DNA of 64,000 nucleotides. Source: Wolbachia endosymbiont of Folsomia candida. GTDB taxonomy: Bacteria > Pseudomonadota > Alphaproteobacteria > Rickettsiales > Anaplasmataceae. The notes under the pieces are model-generated. The model worked only from the letters and a program-made list of their open reading frames with translations. It made no database searches and was not told where the DNA came from. Positions within the stretch are counted from its first letter, which is position 1. The number at the start of each line of letters is the position of its first letter. The stretch covers positions 62,001 through 126,000 of the forward strand of contig NZ_CP015510.2 of assembly GCF_001931755.2 (NCBI RefSeq), given 5' to 3'. Shown here piece after piece: positions 45,521-54,000 of this stretch. The position numbers and the translations under genes were made by a program.

Positions 45521-47953
45521 ATGCGTTCTATTTCTGAAATTAAAAGGGCTATACAACAAGACAATATTGTAGCCTTTTTATCAAATCACAGAAGGTATCG
45601 AATACTCTGGTGGGAGTTTGGTCCAACTTTGTTTGAATATTTGTGCAAGCAAAAAGGCTTAAATGCTAAAGAGCTAAAGCAAAAAAATGAAAACCGTGAA
45701 AAGTTGCACAAGGAATACCTCAAGGTACTTGAAGCATTTGGTGAAATGAAAGCTTATTGGTGGTGGCCATGGAGCTCTAGAGTTAGTGAGGTTATTCTAA
45801 CTGAAAGTCAAAAGGAAAGAGCAGAAAAGTATGCAAGCTACTCTTTTTTATATCGGGTAGTACTAGTGATGTTTACATCTGTATTAACCCATCGTTCTAT
45901 TCTTTTTCAACATAATGGAGGCTATATGAAGAGAAATCAACAACGCAGTTTATCTGCTCCTGGAGGGACTGCAGTACGTAATATAAATGTATCTAAAGAG
46001 TCTGTGCAGCCTGATAATGGAGGCTACATGAAGAGAAATCGGCAACGCAGTTTATCTGTTTCTGGAATAGATGTAGTACGTAATATAGATGTATCTACAG
46101 AGGCAATGCAGCAACCAAGCGATCAGCAATTCAGCGCGCAGGGAGAGAATTATTCTCAAGACCCAAGCGATAACAACCATTATCAACCATCTGAAGAGGC
46201 AATGCAGCAACCAAGCGATCAGCAATTCAGCGCGCAGGAAGAGGATTATTCTCAAGGTTCAAGCGATAACGAACATTATCAACCATCTGATCCACAGGCA
46301 AAACCTTCAGGAGAAGGAATGGAATCAAGTGCTCCAGGGTGCTCAAAATCTATCAATTTTCTTGAATTTGCAATGGTCTATCAAATGAATTTGGAAAAAG
46401 CATTATCTTCATTTGGCTTTTCTTATAAAACTTTATCTAGTCTAGATGAAAGCTTGGAGCGTGTTAGAAATTTAGGTTACAGCCAAGAGGCTATAAGTGA
46501 ATATAACCAGTCATTTACAAGAATATTTAGCAAGCAATATAGAGAATCAGCGCTAAAGTTCCATTCGGACAAAGGAGGTAATGGAATGGATACTTTAAAT
46601 AATATCAAGGAGGTCATGGAAGAGTTATATGAAACATCAAAAAAAGAAAGAGATATTTTTAGATATAAGACGTTTGCTCAAGTAGCATTGGACTTTCTGC
46701 ACAAAAATAGGGATAAATTCGCAGGTCTTATAAATGCAAACGTAGCTGCAGAACTAAGAAATATAACAATTTGGAGGCAGGATGATTTACTGTATTCTCG
46801 TAATGAGTTTTTAGAAAAGACGCAAAAGCATCTTGAAGTTTATCTTGATAATCCAGCGCAGTTGAAACAAGAATTTGATAAGTTGGTAGATTATTATATC
46901 AAAGGTTATCAGGAATTTTGGTTTGATAATTTGATTAAATTAAAGTTTAGGTGCGATAAAGATAAGAGCTTAGAAGTTATAAAAGATGAAGTTAAAAGTC
47001 TTTTAAAGGACAGTATTGGACAATATATTAGGCTAGCTAATATTTTACCAGCCAGAGAAAAGATTAAAAAGGAACTGAAAAAAATGTTACCAGAGTCTTT
47101 TCAAATAGATCAGTGTCCTATTGATAAGTGCTTTGTGCTGCCAATATTAGAATATAATGAGGTTGTACAGAAATATGTTGAGCTATTGAGTAATTGCAGT
47201 ATAAAACATTTAACAAAAATTTTCGAAGCACATGCAAAAGAGATGACCAATATAGAGTTTGATGTAACAAACGATATAAATAGTCGTTCACTTGCTGAGT
47301 TGCAGGAATGCATAAAATCCTTTAAGGAGAATAGCTTTCCAGAAATCATGAGCTTTATGTATGGTAAGACATATTGCGTACCAAGATCATATGGATTTGG
47401 ATCAAGAGAAGCAACAGCAGTAGAGATTGGAGGAATGATATTAGTGCAAATATTAAAAAAATATGTAAATCTCTTAAAGGAAGAATTTCAAAAAGAGAAA
47501 ACTTGGTTTAAAAGGATAGAAGAGGAGATACATAAATTAGAAAAAAAGATAAAAGAACAGCATGAAATGCAAAAAGAAGCAAAGCAAAGAGCAGATCAGT
47601 ATGCTGAAATGGCAGAGCAGATTAAGAGGGTAAGCAAGTGCTTCTCAAGAAAAATACGTAGTCTTGATGATGAGCTAAAAGATATAGTAATAGATAGCCA
47701 AGATGAAATTGTAGATGCAGTTGTGCAACATGTTATGAAGCATAACTCTTCTGCAGAGCAATTACTTAGTTCAATAATTGAAGAAATTAAGCACAATAAA
47801 ACCCAAGTTTTGAGAGATGGAAGAGTTAATCCTGAGCTGATTAATATGGGCATAAATAGGTTGTTGCTGGAGGAAAGTAGCACAACGCTGAGTGATGTAA
47901 ACGTGAGTCAAGGAGCAAGCACAAGCCGAAGCGCAGGAGTTGGTAGGAGATAA
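45521..47953 (+). CDS. Large hypothetical protein with internal repeats and J-like segment, family B (B3, 810 aa)
   Basis: B-family N-terminus (VAFLSNHRRYRILWWEFGPT) and Trp block YWWWPWSSRVSEV are present. Residues 130-260 hold two repeat types: a 34-residue unit starting NGGYMKRNQQRSLS (twice) and a 32-residue unit starting EAMQQPSDQQFSAQ (twice). The acidic, Ser/Gln-rich spacer is probably disordered. The J-like segment reads ALKFHSDKGGNGMDTLNNIK (HSD in place of HPD). The C-terminus has the module LDDELKDIVIDSQDEIVDAV and ends VNVSQGASTSRSAGVGRR. The membrane helices seen in B1 are absent. Start ATG 45521, four bases after A2's last codon. Confidence 0.85.
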   Translation: MRSISEIKRAIQQDNIVAFLSNHRRYRILWWEFGPTLFEYLCKQKGLNAKELKQKNENREKLHKEYLKVLEAFGEMKAYWWWPWSSRVSEVILTESQKERAEKYASYSFLYRVVLVMFTSVLTHRSILFQHNGGYMKRNQQRSLSAPGGTAVRNINVSKESVQPDNGGYMKRNRQRSLSVSGIDVVRNIDVSTEAMQQPSDQQFSAQGENYSQDPSDNNHYQPSEEAMQQPSDQQFSAQEEDYSQGSSDNEHYQPSDPQAKPSGEGMESSAPGCSKSINFLEFAMVYQMNLEKALSSFGFSYKTLSSLDESLERVRNLGYSQEAISEYNQSFTRIFSKQYRESALKFHSDKGGNGMDTLNNIKEVMEELYETSKKERDIFRYKTFAQVALDFLHKNRDKFAGLINANVAAELRNITIWRQDDLLYSRNEFLEKTQKHLEVYLDNPAQLKQEFDKLVDYYIKGYQEFWFDNLIKLKFRCDKDKSLEVIKDEVKSLLKDSIGQYIRLANILPAREKIKKELKKMLPESFQIDQCPIDKCFVLPILEYNEVVQKYVELLSNCSIKHLTKIFEAHAKEMTNIEFDVTNDINSRSLAELQECIKSFKENSFPEIMSFMYGKTYCVPRSYGFGSREATAVEIGGMILVQILKKYVNLLKEEFQKEKTWFKRIEEEIHKLEKKIKEQHEMQKEAKQRADQYAEMAEQIKRVSKCFSRKIRSLDDELKDIVIDSQDEIVDAVVQHVMKHNSSAEQLLSSIIEEIKHNKTQVLRDGRVNPELINMGINRLLLEESSTTLSDVNVSQGASTSRSAGVGRR

Positions 47954-47957
47954 GGGT

Positions 47958-50231
47958 ATGGAGCCAATTTTTCCTGAATATGCGTTTGGTAGTGTAAACC
48001 TGCCATGCTGGCAGAACAATGTTATTCGGCGCTTTTCTCAGCACCAAAAATATCGAGTGCTCTTTTGGGAGTTTGGTCCAACTGTGTTTGAATATCTCTG
48101 CAAGCAAAAAGGCTTGAATGCTAAAGAGCTGCAGCAAAAAAATGAAAACCGTGAAAATTTAGAAAAGGAATGCCTAGAGCTGCTGGAAGCGTTTGGTGAA
48201 ATGAAAGCTCATTGGTGGTGGCCGTGGAGTTCTAAAATAAAAGATATTATGATGACCGAGCCCCAAGAAAAAAGGGCGAAGGATTATGATAGATATTCTT
48301 TATTTTGGAGAGTGGTTCTGGGATTTTTTACAAATGTAATAGTGCATCAATGGCGCATTGTTCAATATGGGTATTTTTTCAATTATCAACAATTAACAAA
48401 AGGGGTGCAAAGAATGGATACAGCGAAAAAAATGGCAATCGGTCTAGCAACAGGTGCAACCGTGGCAGCGATAACAGCGGCAGCAGGAGTAGCAACAGCA
48501 TATTCTTATTTGAGAAATGGAGCTAATACTGCAAATGCATTGGTACCAACAGACAGGTTCGGCAACTTAATCAGAGCAATTGCTCTAAGTCATAATTTTG
48601 ATGGCGATGCTAATATGACTTTAAATAAGGCCCTGGAGCAATTTAAGTTAAAAGGGATACTAACGAGTCTTGATTCGAGTCTGCAGGATGTGGAAGAAGG
48701 AAAAAAGAGTAAAGAAAAACATGGTGAATATGCCAAAGAAAGAATCAAAGATTTTCAAAAATTATCATTAAGATATCATCCAGATAAGCAAATAGTTGCT
48801 GCAGATGATATACAAAAAACGATTACCGAAATTAAGAAAGCACTAAATAGCGTGCATGATTATGTAATGAAGGAAACTCATCCAAATAAAACATATGGTC
48901 ATATATATAGGTTATTTGGAGAACTTCCAGTCAGCCTGATCAATAGCGGCAAAGAGTTGTATAAAATAATTAATGTTGCTGCAAGCAGTAAATTATTTTA
49001 TCTAGCGTTGTGGGAAGAAGGCATGCTGATGCAGGAACGAAATCGTTATCTTAGAGAAGCAAAAGAGCATTACGTAGAGCCACTGGAAAATATGTTAAGC
49101 TTAGTGAAAAAAATATTGAGCAGCAAAGAACCGATGCAAGAAGCGAAAAATTGCATTGATTCAATGAATAAAATAAAAGGCAGTTTTGAAAAATATAATG
49201 AAAAATATCAAAAATCTTACGAAGAAATGTGGGTGCAAAATTTAAAAGAATTAAACCAAGAATGTAAAAGTGCTGAAGGGTTGAAAATAATAAAGCCAGA
49301 AGTGGAGAAGCTGGTGAAAGAAGCTAAAGAGCAATATCAAATATTAAAAAGCAATAAGGCTGGTAAAGTAAAACCGGATGGAATATTTGTGCAGCCAATG
49401 CTCGAGTATACCAATTTGATAAATATGTATTATAAGTTCGCAGTTAAGTTATGCGAGAATATAGAGAGTTGTTTTCCTACGCGGAGGAATGTAAGATTTA
49501 ATGATGATTTATTTAAGCAGCAGAAATTTGCGTTGGGAGAAGAAGAAACAGAGTTTACTGAAATAAGTAAAAAATATATGAGAGAGCTTTCATACCAAGA
49601 ACTGTCACAATTTTCAAACCTTATGGTAAATTATTACTACCACAATCAAAGTGAAAAAGAATTGGATGAGAAAATAAATAAATATTACATACGTTATCAG
49701 AGTAATGTTTACACAAAAAAGGAGATAGGAAATGTAATAGTTTTTGTGCTCAATCACTTAGCAACTTTATTGAATGAGGAATTAAAACCACTGGAAACAT
49801 TTTTTGAAAAAGATAGAAGAAGGAAAGCTGAATATAGTGCAGAACTAGATCAACTAGAACAAAGGGCAGAGCAGGAAGCTCAAAGGGCAGAGCATACTGG
49901 TAGGATAAGCCAGATCTTTTCAAAAAAAACACGAGGTTTTGATGATGATTTATATGACATAGTAATAGATAATCAAGTTAGAATCGTAGAAGCAGTTGTG
50001 AAGCATGTTATGCAACATAATTCTTCTTCACCAGAACAATTACTCAGTTCAATAATAGACGAAATTAAGCATAATAAAACCCAAGTCTTGAGAGATGAAA
50101 CAGTTAATCCTGAGCTGATTAATATGGGCATAAATAGGTTGTTGCATGAGGAAAGTAGCACAACGCTGAGTGATGTAAACGTAAGTCAAGGAGCAAGCAC
50201 AAGCCGAAGCGCAGGAGTTGGTAGGAGATAA
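47958..50231 (+). CDS. Large hypothetical membrane protein with J-like segment, family B (B4, 757 aa)
   Basis: B-family start (MEPIFPEYAFGSVNLPCWQN, then HQKYRVLFWEFGPTVFEYL) and Trp block HWWWPWSSKIKDI. A hydrophobic Gly/Ala-rich helix lies at about residues 160-180 (MAIGLATGATVAAITAAAGV). The J-like segment keeps the canonical triad: FQKLSLRYHPDKQIVAADDI. The C-terminal module is FDDDLYDIVIDNQVRIVEAV, then KHVMQHNSSS, with the end VNVSQGASTSRSAGVGRR. ATG 47958 follows B3's stop by 4 bp with GGAGATAAGGG in front, the same junction as A1-B1. B4 is the most diverged B member from B1 but retains the HPD. Confidence 0.85.
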   Translation: MEPIFPEYAFGSVNLPCWQNNVIRRFSQHQKYRVLFWEFGPTVFEYLCKQKGLNAKELQQKNENRENLEKECLELLEAFGEMKAHWWWPWSSKIKDIMMTEPQEKRAKDYDRYSLFWRVVLGFFTNVIVHQWRIVQYGYFFNYQQLTKGVQRMDTAKKMAIGLATGATVAAITAAAGVATAYSYLRNGANTANALVPTDRFGNLIRAIALSHNFDGDANMTLNKALEQFKLKGILTSLDSSLQDVEEGKKSKEKHGEYAKERIKDFQKLSLRYHPDKQIVAADDIQKTITEIKKALNSVHDYVMKETHPNKTYGHIYRLFGELPVSLINSGKELYKIINVAASSKLFYLALWEEGMLMQERNRYLREAKEHYVEPLENMLSLVKKILSSKEPMQEAKNCIDSMNKIKGSFEKYNEKYQKSYEEMWVQNLKELNQECKSAEGLKIIKPEVEKLVKEAKEQYQILKSNKAGKVKPDGIFVQPMLEYTNLINMYYKFAVKLCENIESCFPTRRNVRFNDDLFKQQKFALGEEETEFTEISKKYMRELSYQELSQFSNLMVNYYYHNQSEKELDEKINKYYIRYQSNVYTKKEIGNVIVFVLNHLATLLNEELKPLETFFEKDRRRKAEYSAELDQLEQRAEQEAQRAEHTGRISQIFSKKTRGFDDDLYDIVIDNQVRIVEAVVKHVMQHNSSSPEQLLSSIIDEIKHNKTQVLRDETVNPELINMGINRLLHEESSTTLSDVNVSQGASTSRSAGVGRR

Positions 50232-50235
50232 GGGT

Positions 50236-50289
50236 ATGGAGCCAATTTTTCCTAAGTACTCAGGTCGCTGTGTGAACTTGCTGGTGTGG
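50236..50289 (+). pseudogene. Family B remnant B5 (first 18 codons) ending at tRNA-Ser
   Basis: After B4's stop the usual junction GGAGATAAGGGTATGGAGCC appears again, and the first 18 codons of another B gene can be read (MEPIFPKYSG, as in B1). Homology to B1 ends at GTGTGG, exactly at the 3' end of the tRNA-Ser gene. The array therefore stops at the tRNA, and B5 is only a stub. Confidence 0.75.
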
Positions 50290-50376
50290 CGGAAAGGGGG
50301 GGATTCGAACCCCCGACATATTTTCATATGTGCACGCCTTCCAAGCGTGTGCTTTAGACCGCTCAGCCACCTTTCC
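50290..50376 (-). tRNA. tRNA-Ser (anticodon GGA)
   Basis: On the minus strand: acceptor stem GGAAAGG with CCTTTCC, D arm GCTGAGCGGTCTAAAGC, anticodon arm ACGC-TTGGAAG-GCGT with anticodon GGA, a long variable arm (CACATATGAAAATATGT, self-paired) and T arm GGGGGTTCGAATCCCCC. The discriminator is G, and bases 50287-50289 read CCA on the minus strand, so the CCA end may be encoded. The long variable arm is typical of class II tRNAs. Confidence 0.95.
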
Positions 50377-50519
50377 ATACTGTCCATAATATTAAAAATT
50401 ATACATCTGAACAAGGCTTTGCTTTTTATTTTAGCTAAAATTTGTTACAATTAATTATATTTATTTTTAATAAACTATGTTGTATAATTTATTATTGGTT
50501 AAATATTGTGGGGTGTGGT

Positions 50520-51614
50520 GTGACTACTGCTCAGTTTAAAAAGCTTAAAGATCTGATTTGTGCAATTGAAGAAGGTGATGGTGAAAAAGTTAAAACTGCT
50601 CTAAGCGCAGGTGTAACAAATGGGCATAACGACTCTTCAATAATTAACTTGGGAGATAAAAATATACCTTTACACGTTGCTTTAAGACAACAAAATCCTG
50701 ACGTTAAAATCATAGCAGTGCTATTAGAAAAGGGTGCTGATTGTGCAATGAAAGACAGTACTGGAGAAAATGCATTATGCTTAGCTATTAAAAATAGGAA
50801 TTTAAGAGGAATATTTTCAGAACAAGCTGAATTTCAATTATTAAAAGTACTAGACATTAGCTTCAGGTACAGCAGTCCACTCAATGATAAAAAGAAAAAA
50901 GTAAATAGAGATGGAGATAATTATTTACACATAGCGGCAAGAGCAGGAAATATTAATGCTTTTATGTATATTTTTAAGCAAAGCATTGAAAAAAATGTTC
51001 GTTTATTAGAATATAATGAGAATCATGAAAATCCACTGCATATAGCAGCAAGGATGGGAATACTTCAGGTTATAGTAAAAGGAGTGTTTGAGCACTTGGA
51101 GTTAACTGCAAATAATGAAATTAAAAGGCTAGAGGGCTTTATTAAAAAAGCAAAAGAAGCTGGAAATAATGCAGATATAAAAGAGTCTCAAAAGGAATTA
51201 AAAGAGGTAAAGGAAAAGTTAAAAAATGATAAGAGTTATATTGTAGAGGCATTGCGTAGTAAATGCGCATTGAATAAAGATAAAAAAACTCCTCTTGATT
51301 GTGTTAGCAAAACAGAAAAAGAAGATATAAAAAAAGCTGTAGGCATACAAGATAAGCTCATATGTAATAAAAACTTTCACCTATTTTTATATGTAATAGG
51401 AGCTGTGGCTTCTATTGCTGCTTTGTGTCTGTCTTTATATCTTTTATTTTTGACTTCTCAGACTTTTGCACTGAGTTCAATAGCTTCAATGGCTTTTGCT
51501 GGGGTTACATATCTATCATTTAATGCATGCAAAGAGATATACAACTTGCATAATGACGGCACTTCAATGCAAGATGTTGATATTACACAAGTTTCAGAAG
51601 GTATATCTGTTTAA
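50520..51614 (+). CDS. Ankyrin-repeat protein with C-terminal membrane helices
   Basis: The protein has about four ankyrin-type units: LHVALRQQNPDVKIIAVLLE and KGADCAMKDSTGENALCLAI, then DGDNYLHIAARAGNINAFMY, ENPLHIAARMGILQVIV, and a last partial unit with KTPLDCV. A charged coiled-coil-like insertion (residues about 200-240, IKRLEGFIKKAKEAGNNADI) separates units. Two membrane helices follow near the end (LFLYVIGAVASIAALCLSLY and SSIASMAFAGVTYLS). Wolbachia ankyrin proteins are candidate host-interaction proteins; no target can be inferred. I start at GTG 50520 (VTTAQFKKLKD); a TTG at 50442 would add a poor 26-residue extension. Confidence 0.85.
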   Translation: MTTAQFKKLKDLICAIEEGDGEKVKTALSAGVTNGHNDSSIINLGDKNIPLHVALRQQNPDVKIIAVLLEKGADCAMKDSTGENALCLAIKNRNLRGIFSEQAEFQLLKVLDISFRYSSPLNDKKKKVNRDGDNYLHIAARAGNINAFMYIFKQSIEKNVRLLEYNENHENPLHIAARMGILQVIVKGVFEHLELTANNEIKRLEGFIKKAKEAGNNADIKESQKELKEVKEKLKNDKSYIVEALRSKCALNKDKKTPLDCVSKTEKEDIKKAVGIQDKLICNKNFHLFLYVIGAVASIAALCLSLYLLFLTSQTFALSSIASMAFAGVTYLSFNACKEIYNLHNDGTSMQDVDITQVSEGISV

Positions 51615-51684
51615 TGAAAATAGAAATTACTTGCAGGTCATTATATAGGAATGTACTTTCTTAACTTGAGATAAGCACACATAA

Positions 51685-53805
51685 ATGACAGAAAAAAAGT
51701 ACAGTAAAATTTTAATAGCAAACAGGGGAGAAATTGCCTGCAGAATTATAAAAACTGCCCATAGAATGGGTATATCTTGCGTTTGTGTATATTCGGACGC
51801 AGATGTTAATTCTGTGCATGTAAGACAAGCAGATGAATCAAGATACATTGGCCCTTCGCCTTCTTGCCTTAGTTATTTAAACATTGATAAAATATGCGAG
51901 GTAGCAATTGAAACAGGTGCGCAGGCGGTGCATCCTGGTTATGGTTTCTTAGCAGAAAATCCGGATTTTCCACGTGCTCTTCAAAAATATAATATAGATT
52001 TCATCGGTCCAAGTGCAGAAACAATAGAAGCTACAGCTAATAAAATCACAGCAAAAGAAGCTGCAAAAAAAGCTGGAGTAAATGTAGTGCCAGGTTATAT
52101 GGGTAAAATTAACGATGCTACTCATGCGGCAAAAGTTGCTGAAGAAATTGGTTTTCCTGTTATGCTCAAAGCTGCTGCAGGTGGTGGTGGCAAGGGAATG
52201 CGTGTTGTACATTCAAAACAAGAAGTTGAACTTGCATTTATATCAGCAACAAATGAAGCAGAAAAAAGCTTTAAAGATGGCAGCATATTCATAGAGAAAT
52301 ATATAGAGCTACCAAGACACATCGAAATACAAATTATAGCGGATAAATATGGCAATATAGTTTGTCTTGGAGAGAGGGAGTGCTCGATACAAAGGAATAA
52401 CCAGAAGCTAATGGAGGAAACTCCAAGTCCGTTTATCAATGAGAAAGTGAGACAAGAAATGTATGCTCAGTGTGTTTGTCTAGCAAAGCAGGTGGGCTAT
52501 TTTTCAGCAGGTACTGTTGAGTTTGTTGTAGACAAAAATCACAAATTCTACTTTCTTGAGGTTAACACTAGAGTGCAAGTTGAACACCCAGTAACTGAGT
52601 TTATTACTGGAATAGATATAGTGGAAGAAATGATCAGAACTTCTTGCGGAGAAAAATTAAGGTTTAGCCAAGATGATATCAAACTTACTGGATGGGCAAT
52701 AGAAAGTAGGATTTGCGCTGAAGATACGTCGAAGAAATTCTTTCCTTCTAGTGGGAGAATAAAATACTATGATAAACCAAGCGAAAATGATTATGTAAGA
52801 ATAGATGATGGAGTAGCCGCAGGTTCGGAAATTAGTATGTTCTATGATTCAATGATTGCAAAGGTGATAACATACGGAAAAGATAGAATAGAAGCGACCA
52901 GCAGAATGCAAAAAGCATTGTCTGAATGCTATATAGAAGGAGTCACAAATAATATAGAATTTCTTGAGTCTATTTTCCATCATCCAAATTTTATTGCAGG
53001 CAAACTTCACACTAGATTTATTCCAGACTTTTACCCTGATGGATTTCATGGTGACTTTGTTACAGAAGAATATATAAAAATATCTATTTTAGCTTCGCTG
53101 TATGCTCACTTGGAGAGTGAGGAAAAACAGTGTTCTTCGGTGTCATTCCAATGCGTAACACTGGAATCTAGTAAAAAAGAACCAGCGGCAGCTACTCACT
53201 CTCCAATGTCATTCCAGTGCGTGACACTGGAATCCAGAAAAAAAGAACCAGCATCTGCTACTTGTATGACAGATGGCCATGCAGGAGATTTATTCATAGT
53301 GAATATAAATGAAAATGAATACTCCATAAATGCAAAGTACGAAGATAGCACATTAACAGCAGTATATAATCATAATACATACTCTGTGAGAGGTAAATGG
53401 AAACAAAATAGCTATAAATTACTATATATAACAATTAATGATGATGTAGATATTACTCTAAAAATAGAGAGACAAAATAATAAATATTTAATAAAGCATG
53501 CCGGAATGAAGACAGAGTGCTCTGTATTCCATCCACATGTGGCTGAATTAAATAAATTAATGCTGAGTAATGAAGCGGAGGAAATTTCAGCAGAGGCTGT
53601 AAAGTCGCCGATATCTGGCTTATTAGTTAAACTATATGTGAATATAGGAGATCAGGTAGAAATAGGACAGTCTTTGTTTGTTGTGGAAGCAATGAAAATG
53701 GAAAATATTATATGTGCAGAAGCAACGATGGTAATCAAAAGCATTCCTATTCAAGAGGGAAAGAATGTGCAGGTGGGTGATGTGGTGCTAGGTCTGCATG
53801 TATAA
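51685..53805 (+). CDS. pccA: Acetyl/propionyl-CoA carboxylase biotin-containing alpha subunit
   Basis: This subunit carboxylates its own biotin with bicarbonate and ATP; the beta subunit passes the carboxyl to propionyl-CoA or acetyl-CoA. The 706-residue protein begins with the biotin carboxylase domain (KILIANRGEIACRIIKTAHR, the ATP-grasp loop AAGGGGKGMRVV, EVNTRVQVEHPVTEF). It ends with a biotinyl domain whose EAMKME motif puts the biotin lysine at 671. Between them, residues about 486-530 are translated from two tandem palindromic repeats (SFQCVTLES occurs twice), so this linker is longer than usual. All catalytic motifs are intact and the frame is open, so the enzyme is likely functional. 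The beta-subunit gene is not in this window. Confidence 0.94.
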   Translation: MTEKKYSKILIANRGEIACRIIKTAHRMGISCVCVYSDADVNSVHVRQADESRYIGPSPSCLSYLNIDKICEVAIETGAQAVHPGYGFLAENPDFPRALQKYNIDFIGPSAETIEATANKITAKEAAKKAGVNVVPGYMGKINDATHAAKVAEEIGFPVMLKAAAGGGGKGMRVVHSKQEVELAFISATNEAEKSFKDGSIFIEKYIELPRHIEIQIIADKYGNIVCLGERECSIQRNNQKLMEETPSPFINEKVRQEMYAQCVCLAKQVGYFSAGTVEFVVDKNHKFYFLEVNTRVQVEHPVTEFITGIDIVEEMIRTSCGEKLRFSQDDIKLTGWAIESRICAEDTSKKFFPSSGRIKYYDKPSENDYVRIDDGVAAGSEISMFYDSMIAKVITYGKDRIEATSRMQKALSECYIEGVTNNIEFLESIFHHPNFIAGKLHTRFIPDFYPDGFHGDFVTEEYIKISILASLYAHLESEEKQCSSVSFQCVTLESSKKEPAAATHSPMSFQCVTLESRKKEPASATCMTDGHAGDLFIVNINENEYSINAKYEDSTLTAVYNHNTYSVRGKWKQNSYKLLYITINDDVDITLKIERQNNKYLIKHAGMKTECSVFHPHVAELNKLMLSNEAEEISAEAVKSPISGLLVKLYVNIGDQVEIGQSLFVVEAMKMENIICAEATMVIKSIPIQEGKNVQVGDVVLGLHV
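53140..53238. repeat. Two palindromic repeats inserted in frame in pccA
   Basis: Copies at 53140-53171 and 53206-53238 are 66 bp (22 codons) apart. The second has TGACACTGGAAT exactly (53222-53233); the first has TAACACTGGAAT. Each is followed by a similar tail encoding KKEPA, so a larger unit of about 66 bp was duplicated. Both keep the gene open in frame. Confidence 0.9.
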
Positions 53806-54000
53806 TGCATTAGATCTTATATATTAAAACCATGTTCTTACAAATTAAAGTATACATGTAAATTATTGTTAGCTGCGCAAGCACAAGGTGCGATGATGTG
53901 TACGCTAACATAACGCTATATTAATAAAGAATGTATATAATATCATTAATATATCAGTTAAAATTCAAATTGATTTCTTTTAAAAAATCAAATTACTTTC

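Noticed and set aside
34154..50231. A/B pairs as cifA-cifB cytoplasmic incompatibility genes
   Set aside because: The pairing is suggestive, but sizes, conserved blocks and the J-like segment do not fit, and I see no deubiquitinase or nuclease motif.
34154..50376. WO prophage origin of the array
   Set aside because: I found no phage structural, packaging, integrase or recombinase genes in or near it.
50218..50454. Open frame running from the B5 stub through the tRNA-Ser gene
   Set aside because: It reads across a tRNA on the other strand; only its first 18 codons are B-like, so it is a truncated remnant.
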